Origin: Deinococcus rubellus
Lineage (GTDB): Bacteria; Deinococcota; Deinococci; Deinococcales; Deinococcaceae
Direction of reading: 5' to 3'
DNA: 64,000 bases
Assembly: GCF_025244745.1 (NCBI RefSeq)
Contig: NZ_CP104213.1
Coordinates: forward strand, 2,072,001-2,136,000
The position numbers and the translations under genes were made by a program. Shown one piece after another: positions 1 through 16,454 of this stretch. Position 1 is the stretch's first letter; each line of letters opens with the position of its first letter. The notes under the pieces were generated by a model that ran no database searches, was not told where the DNA came from, and saw only the letters and a list, made by a program, of their open reading frames with translations.

Positions 1-3057
<3,057 letters not shown>

Positions 3058-3103
3058 GGGGTGCCTCCGGCGGCGGGTGTGGTGAAGCTGTTCTGGTTGC
3101 TCC

Positions 3104-5085
<1,982 letters not shown>

Positions 5086-5086
5086 G

Positions 5087-5578
5087 TCATTCTCTCCAGA
5101 TCGGCCAGGTGGCCCTTTCCAGCGCGGCCATCTGCTCGGCGCTGTGCCCGCCCTGCCTCAGCAGCGTCATGAGCTGGCCCCGGTGGTGGGCGTCGTGAAC
5201 GAGGGTGTGCTGCAAAAAGTGAACCGGATGGCTCTCGTACTGGCCCACAAACGCCCGGTGTTCGCTGAGCGCAGCCTCTACAGCGGCCAGCACAGCGGCG
5301 TCACTCTCGGTGAAGGCCCGGCGCAGTTCGGCGAGATCACGGGTGACCAGCGTATTGTTCGGCCCCAGCTCGAAGTCAATCGCGTCGGCGTGGGCAGGTG
5401 AGATTTCACTTAGCCAGTCCTTGCGGAAGCCCGCCATGTGTGCCAGTTGCGCAGCGACGCTCATGCCGCCCTGCCCGTAGGAGATGTTCAGATCGGCGTC
5501 GGAGAGGTGGTCCAGCACGGCAGTATTGACCCTGGCGTTACGCCGGAAGGATTCCAGAATCAGTTCAGGTACACTCAC
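5087..5578 (-). CDS. DinB-family protein embedded in the nuo operon
   Basis: 163-aa four-helix-bundle DinB/YfiT-type protein, a family of metal-dependent enzymes that includes bacillithiol and other thiol S-transferases. The three expected metal-ligand histidines are visible: one in QLAHMAG (helix 2) and two in the HxxxHxxQ motif HDAHHRGQ near the C-terminus. The gene is inserted between nuoD and nuoE: its ATG overlaps the nuoD stop and its stop is one base from the nuoE start, so it is translated as part of the operon. DinB is not a known complex I subunit. A link to thiol chemistry or protection of the complex is only inference. Confidence 0.85.
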   Translation of the reverse strand: MSVPELILESFRRNARVNTAVLDHLSDADLNISYGQGGMSVAAQLAHMAGFRKDWLSEISPAHADAIDFELGPNNTLVTRDLAELRRAFTESDAAVLAAVEAALSEHRAFVGQYESHPVHFLQHTLVHDAHHRGQLMTLLRQGGHSAEQMAALERATWPIWRE

Positions 5579-6876
5579 CGATCCACGTCTCCCAGCACCG
5601 GATCAATCGTCGCCAGCACAGTAATCAGGTCGGCAAATTGCCCACCCACGCAGGCATATTCCAGGGCCTGAAGGTTGACGAAACTCGGAGCCCGAATCTT
5701 GACCCGGTACGGCATGGAGCCGCCGTCGGAGATGATGTAGTAACCGACCTCGCCGCGCGCGGTCTCAACGGGCACATAGACCTCGCCAATCGGCGGGTGG
5801 AAGCCCTCGGTGACCAGTTTGAAATGGTGAATCACCGCTTCCATGCTGGTTTCCAGTTCCTGACGCGGCGGCAGACTGATCTTGCGGTTGGGGTCCTTGA
5901 CCGGCCCCGGCTTGAGCCGCTTGAGCGCCTGCCGCACGATCTTGGCACTCTCGCGCAGCTCGTCGAGCCGCAGCACGAAGCGGGCCTGCGAGTCCCCGGC
6001 CTGGCTGACTGGCACATTGAAGTCATACGTCTCAAAGCCGCAGTACGGATTGGCCTTGCGGTGGTCCAGCGGCACGCCCGAGGCCCGCAGATTCGGCCCG
6101 GTCAGGCCCAGGTCGATGGCCACGTCTGCCGGGATGACGCCCACGCCCACCGCCCTATCCAGAAAAATCGGATTGGTGGCGAACATACTGGCGTACTCGT
6201 CCACATGCTTGTCGAAAGTATCCACGAACTTTTGAACGTTGTCCGTCCAGCCGTCGGGAATGTCACGCGACAACCCGCCCACCCGGAAGTAGCCCTGGTT
6301 CATGCGGTAGCCGCAGACTTCCTCGAAGAGGTCTTGCACCGCTTCCTTCTCGCGGAAGCAGTAGAAGAACAGCGTAATCGCGCCCAGGTCCATCAAGGCC
6401 GTGCCCAAGAAGACCAGATGCGAGTGGATGCGCCCCAGCTCGTGCAAAATAACGCGCACGGTGGTGGCCCGCTCGGGCACCTCGGCCTGCATCAATTTTT
6501 CCACGCCCAGCACGTAGGCCAGCTCATGTCCAAAGGAGTGCAGGTAATCGGTACGCGGCGCGTAGGTCACGCCCTGCTGGTAGGTGCGGTGCTCGAAGGT
6601 CTTCTCGAAGCCGGTGTGCAGGTAGCCCATGTGCGGCGTCACCTTGATGACGTACTCGCCGTCCATGTCCACCACCAGCCGCAACACACCGTGCGTGCTG
6701 GGGTGCTGCGGCCCCACATTGAGACTCATGATCTCGGTGTGCATCAGCGAGCCTTGCTGCGCCGTCAGCGACCCGACCCGTTCCGGACGGGTGCTCTCCT
6801 GATGGTCGGGCTGCATCTCGCTTCTCGGCAGGGTGCCGCTCTGTTTGTCCACGGGCGGACGGTCTTTGAGACTCAT
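5575..6876 (-). CDS. nuoD: NADH-quinone oxidoreductase subunit D
   Basis: 49-kDa-type subunit of complex I, related to the large subunit of NiFe hydrogenases and forming the quinone pocket with NuoB and NuoH. 433 aa. Diagnostic sequences are [38 protein letters not shown] and the C-terminal segment [17 protein letters not shown]. The first roughly 48 residues before [10 protein letters not shown] are hydrophilic and not conserved in the family, so translation may begin at one of the internal methionines (for instance [11 protein letters not shown]). Separated from nuoC by 61 bp, coupled to the following dinB gene by ATGA overlap. Confidence 0.96.
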   Translation of the reverse strand: MSLKDRPPVDKQSGTLPRSEMQPDHQESTRPERVGSLTAQQGSLMHTEIMSLNVGPQHPSTHGVLRLVVDMDGEYVIKVTPHMGYLHTGFEKTFEHRTYQQGVTYAPRTDYLHSFGHELAYVLGVEKLMQAEVPERATTVRVILHELGRIHSHLVFLGTALMDLGAITLFFYCFREKEAVQDLFEEVCGYRMNQGYFRVGGLSRDIPDGWTDNVQKFVDTFDKHVDEYASMFATNPIFLDRAVGVGVIPADVAIDLGLTGPNLRASGVPLDHRKANPYCGFETYDFNVPVSQAGDSQARFVLRLDELRESAKIVRQALKRLKPGPVKDPNRKISLPPRQELETSMEAVIHHFKLVTEGFHPPIGEVYVPVETARGEVGYYIISDGGSMPYRVKIRAPSFVNLQALEYACVGGQFADLITVLATIDPVLGDVDR

Positions 6877-6937
6877 GATGTCACCTCAGTCCAGCAACGA
6901 ATACCCCCGACCAGTGCGCCGCCTTGCTCCAAATGCT

Positions 6938-7618
6938 TCATTTCGGCCCCCCCTCCGGCATTACCGGCGGCTCCATCTCACCCGTACCGCCCTTGCGCAG
7001 GCTGCCGCGCCAGCCGGTCAGCCCGGCGCTCTGACCGGTCATGCCCGCCCGGAAGGCAGCGGGGTCGAGGAAACGCCCATCGCGAAACAGGGTGGGGGTC
7101 TCCTCTATCGGGAAATCCTTACGGAGCGGATGGCCTTCCAGGTCGTCGGGCGTCAGGACTTTGCGCAGATCGGGGTGGCCATCAAACACCACACCCATCA
7201 GGTCGTAGACCTCGCGCTCCAGGTAGTTGGCCGACTTCCATACCGGAAACAGGCTCGGCAGCGACTCGCCGTCTCTGAGCCAGACCCGCAGGAACAGGCG
7301 GCGGTGGTCATAGGGATGGTAGACGTTGTACAGCACGCTGAAGCGCTGCGGACGCGGCTGCACATACGCGCCGTAATCCACGCCGACGATGTCCATCAGC
7401 ATGAAGCCCTCCGCCTTGAGCCGCCCGGCGACGGTCTCCAAGTCACCGACAACGATGACCGCCGTCGGCTCGGCAGCGTCCTCGGCCTTCAGGCCCAGGG
7501 ACTCAATGAGCTGCCCGAGCCGGTCCAGCGGCTGCGGGGTCGGCATCTCGACCTTGTTCTCGACTTCACCGGTTCCCACCGTGAACACGGCCTTATCCTT
7601 GCCGCCTAACGCGTCCAT
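6938..7618 (-). CDS. nuoC: NADH-quinone oxidoreductase subunit C
   Basis: 30-kDa-type subunit of the complex I peripheral arm, 226 aa. The signature [23 protein letters not shown] follows [20 protein letters not shown], the family core. An N-terminal extension of about 30 residues and a C-terminal tail of about 35 residues (glycine/proline rich) flank it. Its start overlaps the end of nuoB by 13 bases, implying coupled translation. nuoC and nuoD are separate genes here, not fused as in E. coli. Confidence 0.95.
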   Translation of the reverse strand: MDALGGKDKAVFTVGTGEVENKVEMPTPQPLDRLGQLIESLGLKAEDAAEPTAVIVVGDLETVAGRLKAEGFMLMDIVGVDYGAYVQPRPQRFSVLYNVYHPYDHRRLFLRVWLRDGESLPSLFPVWKSANYLEREVYDLMGVVFDGHPDLRKVLTPDDLEGHPLRKDFPIEETPTLFRDGRFLDPAAFRAGMTGQSAGLTGWRGSLRKGGTGEMEPPVMPEGGPK

Positions 7619-8145
7619 GCGTCCACCATCGGCAGTTGGTTGCCGAGCTGATCAAAGGCCTCGCCGCGCACTTTTTTCTGAAGCTGCATCACCGCGAAGA
7701 TGAGGGCCTCGGGCCTGGGTGGGCAGCCCGGCACGAAGATGTCCACCGGCACCACGCTGTCCACGTTTTGCACGATGGCGTAGTTGTTGAACATGCCGCC
7801 CGAACTCGCGCAGGCCCCCATACTGATGACCCATTTGGGGTCCGGCATCTGGTCGTAGACGCGGCGCATGATCGGAGCCATCTTCTTGCTGAGGCGTCCG
7901 GCCACGATCATCACGTCGGCCTGGCGCGGCGAGGCGCGAAACACCTCCGAGCCGAAGCGGGCCAGATCGTTGCGCCCATCAGTGGCGCTCATCATCTCGA
8001 TGGCGCAGCAGGCCAGGCCAAAGGTGGCGGGCCACAGCGAGTTGCTGCGCCCCCAGGCCACCAGTTTCTCCAGGCTGGAGAAGAGAATGCCTTCCGATTC
8101 CAGTTCCTGCCAGTCGCGTTCAAAGAGTTCTTTAAGGGGCATCAT
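7606..8145 (-). CDS. nuoB: NADH-quinone oxidoreductase subunit B
   Basis: PSST-type subunit holding the terminal N2 4Fe-4S cluster that passes electrons to quinone, 179 aa. The ligands are in GLACCAIE (adjacent cysteines), GACASSGG and [12 protein letters not shown], all intact. Two consecutive ATG codons begin the frame; a strong AGGAGG lies immediately upstream of the first, so the second (8142) may be the one used. Follows nuoA after 63 bp and overlaps nuoC. Confidence 0.97.
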   Translation of the reverse strand: MMPLKELFERDWQELESEGILFSSLEKLVAWGRSNSLWPATFGLACCAIEMMSATDGRNDLARFGSEVFRASPRQADVMIVAGRLSKKMAPIMRRVYDQMPDPKWVISMGACASSGGMFNNYAIVQNVDSVVPVDIFVPGCPPRPEALIFAVMQLQKKVRGEAFDQLGNQLPMVDAWTR

Positions 8146-8208
8146 TTCCTCCTGCGGAAGGACGAGATACGGGATCTAGGGTACGGGGCATAGGGAAAGA
8201 GAAGGCGT

Positions 8209-8562
8209 TCAATTCCATTCGAGCACCCCTTTTTTGAGGATATAGAAGTAGCCCACCAGCACCAGAATCACGAAGGTCACCATTTCCCAGAAGGCAAACG
8301 CGCCAACTTTCTGGTAAGCCACCGCCAGCGGATAGAAAAAAGCCGTCTCGATATCGAAGACGATAAACAGCATGGCGACGAGGTAAAAATGCACCGGGAA
8401 GCGCTCGCGGCCCGTGCCTTCGGGGTCGTTGCCGCTCTCGTAGGGCATCAGCTTGCTGGCGCTTGGTTTCTTTGGCCCCAGCAGAATGCTGACTATCACT
8501 GCCAGCACGCCAATGCCGCCTGCGATCAGCAGCATTACAATCAGGTGCGCGAATTCACTCAT
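8209..8562 (-). CDS. nuoA: NADH-quinone oxidoreductase subunit A
   Basis: Small membrane subunit of complex I, 117 aa with three hydrophobic helices. The conserved loop KLMPYESGNDP with RFPVHFYLVAMLFIVFDIE contains the acidic residues typical of NuoA. It is the first gene of the operon, preceded by a GAAGGAGG Shine-Dalgarno 3 bp from the ATG and by the long regulatory gap 8563-8944. Confidence 0.96.
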   Translation of the reverse strand: MSEFAHLIVMLLIAGGIGVLAVIVSILLGPKKPSASKLMPYESGNDPEGTGRERFPVHFYLVAMLFIVFDIETAFFYPLAVAYQKVGAFAFWEMVTFVILVLVGYFYILKKGVLEWN

Positions 8563-8944
8563 AGTCCTCCTTCTCCTGGCTGACCACGTCCACCCAGTCT
8601 CATCCGCCCCACCCTAACTTGTGCCGTTTTTCACGAGCTGAAAACACAAGGCGAATACGGATGGTTGGGTAGGGCGAGCGGAGAACACCGGGAAGCAGCA
8701 GCGAAGAGTTGCCGAAACAGTTGTGCTTACACCCTTAGTTTTACCACGCACAGCGGAAAAAAGGGTGACGCCGGGCCAGACATCGGGCAGTGTGGGCGAG
8801 ACGGGCGGGCCGGTGCTGATCTGCACTCCCGAAGCCGTTGTGGAAACTGGCCCCAAGCACGGTTCAATCTGAACAAACGTCCAGCGGTACGACGAAAGCG
8901 CGCCCAGCACACCAGCACCGGACGCGGCCTTATCAGCAACCGAC
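8563..8944. promoter_or_regulatory. Non-coding gap upstream of nuoA, with candidate promoter and palindrome
   Basis: 382 bp without a credible gene. On the minus strand, CTTGTG-TTTTCA (8650-8639) and TGAAAA...CACAAG (8633-8618) form an imperfect hairpin or palindrome, directly followed by TAGGGT (8616-8611), a possible -10 box giving an approximately 40-nt leader before nuoA. No convincing -35 is seen. The remainder (8660-8944) shows nothing recognisable. Confidence 0.35.
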
Positions 8945-10102
8945 TCAGCTCACCAGTTCGGCGAAATCATCGTCATCTTCTTCGTCGCGGGCCAGCGGCA
9001 GCAGAAAGGTAAACGTCGAGCCGTGACCGCGCACCGACTCCACCCAGATGCGCCCACCGTGGCCCTCAATGGCCAGCTTGCAAAAGGCCAGGCCCATGCC
9101 AGTGTCGAAGCGGCCATGCAAGGTCAGGCGCGACTGCTCGAAAGCGGCGAACAGGTTAGGAATGTCGTCTGCCGGGATGCCCTCGCCGTCGTCACTCATG
9201 CTGAACTGAAGGTCGTCATTGACCTGGCGCACGCTGACGTCGATCTGGCCGCCCGCTTTGGTGTGTTTCATGGCGTTGCTGAGCAGGTTGGCGAAGATGC
9301 GGCGCAGGATGGCCGGGTCGGCGCGTGCCGGAGACAGATTGGGCGCGACCTCGACGTTGAGCTTGCGGTCACTCAAACCTGCACCCACGTCGCCCTGGGC
9401 CAGTTCGAGGACTTCGCGGAACATCGGCGAGAACATCAGCTCGAAGTCCAGGTTCATCTTTCCGGCCTGAATCTTTCGTACGTCGAGCATATTGACCGAC
9501 AGGTGAAGCAGGTGCTGGGTTTCCTCGCGCGACAGGCGAACGAGTTCGATCAGGTCTTTGGGCAGGCGCTCATCTTCCTCGACGATCTCCATCAGGCCCA
9601 GCACCGCCGCGATGGGGTTCTTGAGGTCGTGGACCAGCATGTGGACCAGCTGGTCGCGCACCCGCTCCTCGTGCTCCCAGTTGTCCAGCTTCTTGAGCAA
9701 CACGGCGTTCTTATCCTGAAGCTCGCGCTGCTGCCGGGCACGGCCCAGCAGGGTGCCGATCAGGTGGGCCAGCGCTTCGGGCGCAGTGCTGTCGCTCATC
9801 AGGGCGTCGGCCCCAGCACTCAGCAGCGCGCCCAGACCCTGGGTGCCTACCGCCAGAAAATGGGTCGTCCCGAGGTCTTCACGGCCCCGCAGAATACTCA
9901 GCAGTTCACCCAGCGGCACAGCGGCGCTCAGATCGGTATACAGCACCACCGCGTCCGGCACCTGCTGGCGCGATTCACGCAGCAGCGTCTCGCCGTCGCG
10001 GCAATACACCACGTCCACCTGCGGCAGGCAACCGGCCAGGGCCACTGCCCGCGCTGAGTTGGAGGCCGCGACCAGCACAGTTGGCTTCACGGAATTCGCC
10101 AT
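8945..10102 (-). CDS. Soluble hybrid-like sensor histidine kinase with degenerate receiver
   Basis: 385-aa cytoplasmic histidine kinase. Residues 7-120 resemble a response-regulator receiver, but the acidic pocket is missing (ASNSA where DD is expected) and the phospho-acceptor position is displaced (LYTD57), so this domain is probably a pseudo-receiver. Residues 140-215 form a HisKA dimerisation domain with H-box [10 protein letters not shown] (His158); residues 265-370 form the HATPase domain with [10 protein letters not shown] (N box), DDGEGIP (G1) and GMGLAF (G2). No membrane segments. It ends in an acidic tail. No partner regulator is adjacent. A TATGAT box ends 8 bp before the ATG. Confidence 0.88.
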   Translation of the reverse strand: MANSVKPTVLVAASNSARAVALAGCLPQVDVVYCRDGETLLRESRQQVPDAVVLYTDLSAAVPLGELLSILRGREDLGTTHFLAVGTQGLGALLSAGADALMSDSTAPEALAHLIGTLLGRARQQRELQDKNAVLLKKLDNWEHEERVRDQLVHMLVHDLKNPIAAVLGLMEIVEEDERLPKDLIELVRLSREETQHLLHLSVNMLDVRKIQAGKMNLDFELMFSPMFREVLELAQGDVGAGLSDRKLNVEVAPNLSPARADPAILRRIFANLLSNAMKHTKAGGQIDVSVRQVNDDLQFSMSDDGEGIPADDIPNLFAAFEQSRLTLHGRFDTGMGLAFCKLAIEGHGGRIWVESVRGHGSTFTFLLPLARDEEDDDDFAELVS

Positions 10103-10116
10103 CGCCGCACATCATA
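10100..10116 (-). promoter_or_regulatory. Candidate leaderless promoter of the histidine kinase
   Basis: On the minus strand TATGAT (10116-10111) is followed by 8 bases and the ATG, so transcription would start at or next to the start codon. No clear -35. Confidence 0.45.
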
Positions 10117-10169
10117 GCGGCTCCCCGGAGAGCAGAGAGTAACAGGGACAAACACTTCAGGAATGGCGA

Positions 10170-12227
<2,058 letters not shown>

Positions 12228-12230
<3 letters not shown>

Positions 12231-12243
12231 GCCTGAAAGTATA
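12228..12243 (-). promoter_or_regulatory. Candidate leaderless promoter of the M3 peptidase
   Basis: TATACT (12243-12238, minus strand) ends 7 bases before the ATG at 12230. This also decides the start codon. Confidence 0.55.
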
Positions 12244-12783
12244 AAAACCCAAAGTGAGAAGGACCGTGAAAAGTGCTTCAAGACGCAGCCTAGGCCAGAT
12301 GGCTTAGAAGGCAGCTGACCATTCGGCAGGCGAAGTGGATAAGCGGTAGCAGGCAGATTGGAACATGACCTCTTCGTTGACCTGGCAAGTGCTTCACCCC
12401 CAGCCACTCCTGACCGGCGAGCTTTACGACGAGGTGGCCGCCTTTCTCGCGCTGGCAGGAGACAGGCCCGAAAGTGCTGAGCACCTGCGCCACTTTGATG
12501 AACAGCGCCCCGCCGGGCAGCACCACGCGCTGACACTGGCCCGCCTGGGCGACCAATTCGTCGGACTGGCCGAAACGCAGGTGCCGAGGTCGCACGACAG
12601 ACCTGGCTGGTACGCCCTGAACCTCAGCGTGCATCCCGATTTTCAGAGCAGCGACCTGCCGGCAGAGTTGCTGCGCCGCGCCGAATCGCACCTGCCTTCA
12701 GATCGGCGTGTGGTGCTGAGCAATGTCATGGAGGGCGACTGGCAGGAATCTTTTTTGGTATCTGATTAGCGAGTTGTCCTGGT

Positions 12784-14193
12784 TCAACAGCGCAGGGACA
12801 TCAGCATACCAACGGGATCCTGACCACGCAGGCGGGCGGTTTCCACCGTCGACTTGATGCGCATGTACGTGGTGGCTCCCCGTGCATTTTTACTGCACTG
12901 CGAGACTTTCCTGGCCATGACCACGGTTCTGAGACTGCGTTCGGCAGCATTGTTGGTCGGTGGAATTTCCGGATCCGACAGGAACAGCAGCACCCTTTCA
13001 CGAAGGTGCTGTTCTAGAATCCCCAGGCGCAGCCGCTCGTTGGCCTTGGTCTTCAAGGGTGCACGCATCAGCACCTTTTCCAGGCGCAGGGTGAGGGACT
13101 CACCCTGCTGCCGATATTCTTCCCGGGTACACCATCCCTCGTCATAGCGCCGATGGAGCTTGATCCCGTCGCGGAACACCTGCGCCAGTCGGAGGCCGTA
13201 TTCGTGTCCTCGACCGGGCCGCTGTTGTTCTCCGGCAGCGACCTCATCCGCGTTGCGGATGAGATGCGCCAGGCACTTCTGCTGCCTGACCTGATCGAGG
13301 TTCTTGCTGTCATAAACCTTGAATCGGTCGCAGACCAGTATGCCTTGGAAGGCGTCGCCCAGGACCTTTCGAAGCTCGATGTTGGTGTGCTGGTGGTTGG
13401 CGGTGAACAGCACGGTCTGGGCGCAACGGAAGGTGCTGACCCAGGCTTGACTGGTGCTGATCCGCCAGCCGGTATCGTCATGATGCACAAACGCGGCCGC
13501 GCGCAGATCAGCTTCCAGGGTCTGAACATGGGCTGCCAGGGGGCCTGCATCCTCAGCCAGCCGCTGTGCGTCCTGGGTCACTGCGCCCTGCGTGATGCGA
13601 ATTCCGGTCGTCAACTGGAGCACCCGTGGCAACCGGCGCTGTGGGAGGCCGATTTCATGGTGCAGCACCTGAAGGCTGGCCTTCAGGCGTGGTCCGCAGC
13701 GGTGAGCCGTTGCCCCATATTGATCTGCTGCCAGGTCAGGATGCACGCCGCGCACCGTGCCACCACACGCAGGACACACCATCACCGGAACGTGATATTC
13801 CGTGAGCTGCTGAGCGCGCTCAGCAGCGAGTTCGGTGATCCAAGCTTTGTCCTGGCGCTTGAAGAGCAATTTGCCGCTGAATCCGCAAGCAGCGCAGGTA
13901 TTTGGCGCACTGACCTCGATCACTTGAGTGATCTGTTCGGGTGTCGGTGCCTGCTTGTACGTGAAAAGCCCCTCTCCCGCACGGCGTCCTGGGGGTTTGG
14001 GATCAGCTTTACGGGTTTCACGACTGTGCGGTGCCGCGTACTTGCGGCTCTTACGCTCAAGGTCTTCAAGGCGCTTCTTCAGGCGTGCATTCTCAGCTTT
14101 GAGCGCGCGGTTTTCGGCTTCCAGCCGCTCGAACCGCTGAGCCTGCTGGCGGATAATCTCCAGCAGCTCCTGCTCCCTCAACGTCCCAGTCAT
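12784..14193 (-). CDS. IS66-family transposase (single-ORF, ISBst12-like)
   Basis: 469-aa DDE transposase. Residues 1-55 are a leucine/glutamate-rich coiled coil (LLEIIRQQAQRFERLEAENR...); next come two zinc-finger-like Cys pairs, NTCAACGF and MVCPACGG, the family's zinc-binding region; then the catalytic core with FVHHDDTGWRI (first Asp), ILVCDRFKVYD (second Asp) and the glutamate in PTNNAAERSLRTVVMARKVSQ, the classic IS66 C-terminal signature. It appears intact. IS66 proper has tnpA and tnpB companions; none are present here, as in the ISBst12 subgroup. Confidence 0.93.
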   Translation of the reverse strand: MTGTLREQELLEIIRQQAQRFERLEAENRALKAENARLKKRLEDLERKSRKYAAPHSRETRKADPKPPGRRAGEGLFTYKQAPTPEQITQVIEVSAPNTCAACGFSGKLLFKRQDKAWITELAAERAQQLTEYHVPVMVCPACGGTVRGVHPDLAADQYGATAHRCGPRLKASLQVLHHEIGLPQRRLPRVLQLTTGIRITQGAVTQDAQRLAEDAGPLAAHVQTLEADLRAAAFVHHDDTGWRISTSQAWVSTFRCAQTVLFTANHQHTNIELRKVLGDAFQGILVCDRFKVYDSKNLDQVRQQKCLAHLIRNADEVAAGEQQRPGRGHEYGLRLAQVFRDGIKLHRRYDEGWCTREEYRQQGESLTLRLEKVLMRAPLKTKANERLRLGILEQHLRERVLLFLSDPEIPPTNNAAERSLRTVVMARKVSQCSKNARGATTYMRIKSTVETARLRGQDPVGMLMSLRC

Positions 14194-14211
14194 CCACCAC
14201 AGCTTAACGGC

Positions 14212-14239
14212 AGCACCCCCGTCCTTGGACGGGGGTGCT
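14212..14239. terminator. Perfect 13-bp hairpin at the IS66 right end
   Basis: AGCACCCCCGTCC-TT-GGACGGGGGTGCT, lying between the right inverted repeat and the transposase start. It has no T-run. It could block entering transcription or translation of the transposase from outside promoters. Confidence 0.6.
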
Positions 14240-14859
14240 GGGGGCCGCTAATCAAATACCTTTTTTGAAAGCACACGGCTTCAGCGAACACGAACGGATG
14301 TGGACCAGCACGCTGAATTTGCAGACCTTCGACCCGGACAGATTTCAGCAGCACACCCAACGGGCGCGGGCGGCTGGGCTCAGTGTCTCGCCACTTTCGG
14401 AAGTGGCCGATTTGACGAGCGAACAGCAGCAACGCCGTCTCTACGCCCTGATGGTTCACCTGCTCTCTGAGGTGCCGTTCTCTGAGCCAGTCACACCCTG
14501 GCCCTTTGAGAACTGGCGAGAACGAATTCTGAATGCACCCGACTTTGACACGGACGGCTTTTTTGTGCTGCTCAGCCCGCAGGGAGAATGGACCGGCATC
14601 TGTGAACTCTACCGGCCTGATCCGGCGCGGCCCGGCACACTGCACCAGGGCCTGACCGGGGTGCAGCGCGAGTGGCGCGGCCTCGGCGGGGCCTGGCTAC
14701 TCAAACTCACGGCGGCGGCGCGGGCCAGAGCGCAGGGTCACGCGGCGGCCAACACCAGCAACCACACCGACAACGCAGCGATGTTGGCGATCAACGAGCA
14801 GATGGGCTTCGTGCGGGAGAGGGCGCGGGTGGGGCTGCGACGAGAAAGAGAAGCCTGAA

Positions 14860-15906
14860 TCAGCGCTGATTTTCCAGCAGCATCGCGTCCCCCAGACTGT
14901 AAAAGCGGTACTCCCCCGCCAGCGCCGCGTCGTAGGCCGCCTTGATCTTCGCCTCGCCCGCGAAGGCCGCGACCAGCAGCATCAGTGTGCTTCCTGGCAG
15001 ATGCAGGTTGGTGATCAGCAGATCGGGGACGTTGACCGGCGTCCCCGGCGTGATGAAAATGCGGGTGTCGCCCTCGCCCGGCTGCACCACTGAGCCGTCC
15101 CAGGCGCTCTCCAGGGTGCGAACAGTGGTGGTGCCGACGGCCACGACGCGCCGGCCATCAGCTCTGGCCCGGTTGATGGCCGTCGCCGTTTCAGGAGTCA
15201 CCGAATAGCGCTCGGCATGCATGACATGATCGGCGACGCTGCCCTGAACCGGCTTGAAGGTTCCGGCCCCGACGTGCAGGGTGACGGAAGCGCGTTCGAT
15301 GCCACGCTCGTCTAATCTGCTCAGCAGTTCCGGCGTGAAATGCAGCCCAGCCGTGGGCGCGGCCACGCTGCCGTCGTCACGGGCATAGACCGTCTGGTAG
15401 CGCTCACGCCACACCCGGTCATCGTCCCCGGCGGCGATATAGGGCGGCAGCGGCAAACGCCCGATCCCGTCCAGATACAGCTTGATGTCGGCCTCGAAAC
15501 GCAGCAGGCGCGCTCCGTCGTCCAGCACGCCGACGACTTCGGCTCGGTGCTCGCCCAGCCACAGTTCGTTGCCAGCGCGGCGGGCGGGCTTGAGGTAGGC
15601 GCTCCATACATTCGCCTCCTCCTCGCGCAGCAGCAGCACCTCGATCATTCCGCCGCCCTGCCCGCCCCTGACTGGCTTGCGGGCCATCACGCGGGCCGGA
15701 ATTACACGCGACTGGTTGAACACCAGCAAGTCGCCGGGGCGCAACAGGCCGGGCAGTTCATTGAAAATGCGGTGCTGAACGCTCTCTCTCACCACCATCA
15801 GCTTGCTGCTGTCGCGCGGCTCGGCCCCCGTCTGGGCAATCCGGGCTTCGGGCAGCTCGAAGTTCAGCCGCGTCAGGACCGCGTCAGCAGATTCGGAAGC
15901 ACCCAC
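14860..15906 (-). CDS. queA: S-adenosylmethionine:tRNA ribosyltransferase-isomerase
   Basis: Transfers and isomerises the ribose of SAM onto 7-aminomethyl-7-deazaguanine in tRNA to make epoxyqueuosine, cytosolic. 348 aa, the normal length. Diagnostic blocks are FNQSRVIPARVMARK, GSVAAPTAGLHFTPELL, TLHVGAGTFKPV, HAERYSVTPETA and the C-terminal HLPGSTLMLLVAAFAG. The start is a GTG five bases after the stop of the NYN gene, so it is probably co-transcribed and coupled with it. Confidence 0.96.
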   Translation of the reverse strand: MGASESADAVLTRLNFELPEARIAQTGAEPRDSSKLMVVRESVQHRIFNELPGLLRPGDLLVFNQSRVIPARVMARKPVRGGQGGGMIEVLLLREEEANVWSAYLKPARRAGNELWLGEHRAEVVGVLDDGARLLRFEADIKLYLDGIGRLPLPPYIAAGDDDRVWRERYQTVYARDDGSVAAPTAGLHFTPELLSRLDERGIERASVTLHVGAGTFKPVQGSVADHVMHAERYSVTPETATAINRARADGRRVVAVGTTTVRTLESAWDGSVVQPGEGDTRIFITPGTPVNVPDLLITNLHLPGSTLMLLVAAFAGEAKIKAAYDAALAGEYRFYSLGDAMLLENQR

Positions 15907-15911
15907 GCGGC

Positions 15912-16454
15912 TCAGACCGGCGCGGGCTTTGGGACGCGGGCAGGCATCAGGGCCTCGTCCACGTCCGGCAGATGGGTGAACTTGTCGGCGGCGTCGATGA
16001 GTTTCTGGGCAGTGTGTTCGCGGAAGGCGATCACTTCCACCCGCTTGCCACGCTCCTGCAAGAGTTCAACGATGTCGGTAAAGTCGCCGTCGCCGCTGCC
16101 CAGCACGACAATGTCCAGGTGGTCCATCAACCGCACCATGTCGGCCACCATGCCCATGTCCCAGTTGCCTTCCCAGATGGCCTTGCCGCTGTCGGTGACG
16201 TGGTGCAGGGCCAGGGTCATGCGCCGCACCTTGTAGCCCAGCGCCGAGAGCTTGTAGATAAAGGGACGCGAGGTGCTCTCGCCGTCCTTTTCAACGGTGT
16301 AAGCGATGGCGTGAATGAGTTCACGGTCTTTCTGGGCAATATTGAGCAGCGTCTCGAAATTGACAGTGCGGTCGGCCAGATCGCGGGCCGAGTGGTAGAG
16401 GTTCTGGGTATCTATAAACAGACCGATTCTGGGTTTGTGAACAACGTAATGCAT
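15912..16454 (-). CDS. NYN-domain (LabA/DUF88) putative ribonuclease
   Basis: 180-aa PIN-like NYN protein. The acidic active-site residues are visible: IGLFIDTQNLYHS (first Asp), NWDMGMVADMVRLM (middle Asp), and VVLGSGDGDFTDIVELLQERGKRVEV (the GDGDF motif). Proteins of this family are metal-dependent nucleases thought to act on RNA; the target is unknown. A GGAG site 7 bp upstream supports the ATG. Located just upstream of queA on the same strand, which hints at, but does not prove, a tRNA connection. Confidence 0.88.
   Translation of the reverse strand: MHYVVHKPRIGLFIDTQNLYHSARDLADRTVNFETLLNIAQKDRELIHAIAYTVEKDGESTSRPFIYKLSALGYKVRRMTLALHHVTDSGKAIWEGNWDMGMVADMVRLMDHLDIVVLGSGDGDFTDIVELLQERGKRVEVIAFREHTAQKLIDAADKFTHLPDVDEALMPARVPKPAPV

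Larger units (their letters stand above)
12757..14260 (-). mobile_element. IS66-family-like insertion sequence, complete
   Basis: About 1504 bp bounded by imperfect terminal inverted repeats: GGTATCTGATTAGCG at 12757-12771 and its complement (GGTATTTGATTAGCG) at 14260-14246, 14 of 15 matching. It is flanked on both sides by TTTTTT (12751-12756 and 14261-14266), the apparent target duplication. IS66 elements usually make 8-bp duplications; the homopolymer makes the exact length ambiguous. It carries one transposase gene and, near the right end, a perfect 13-bp hairpin. Confidence 0.88.
12365..14858 (+). pseudogene. Two-domain GNAT acetyltransferase interrupted by an IS66-type element
   Basis: The first part, 12365-12757, encodes an N-terminal GNAT-like domain ([16 protein letters not shown]..., with [25 protein letters not shown]). 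The second, 14267-14858, encodes the rest, ending in a second GNAT domain whose acetyl-CoA signature appears as GVQREWRGLGGAWLLK and ends NEQMGFVRERARVG. The reading frame is cut inside codons for W-Q-E-S-F-L by the element 12757-14260 and a TTTTTT duplication. Removing 1510 bp joins ...WQESF-LKAHGFSEHE... in frame, restoring a protein of about 327 aa. Neither half has acquired mutations that would block function after excision, which suggests a recent insertion. Substrate unknown. Confidence 0.9.

Noticed and set aside
5638..7278. Long open frame antisense to nuoD/nuoC
   Set aside because: His/Arg-rich shadow crossing two clear genes.
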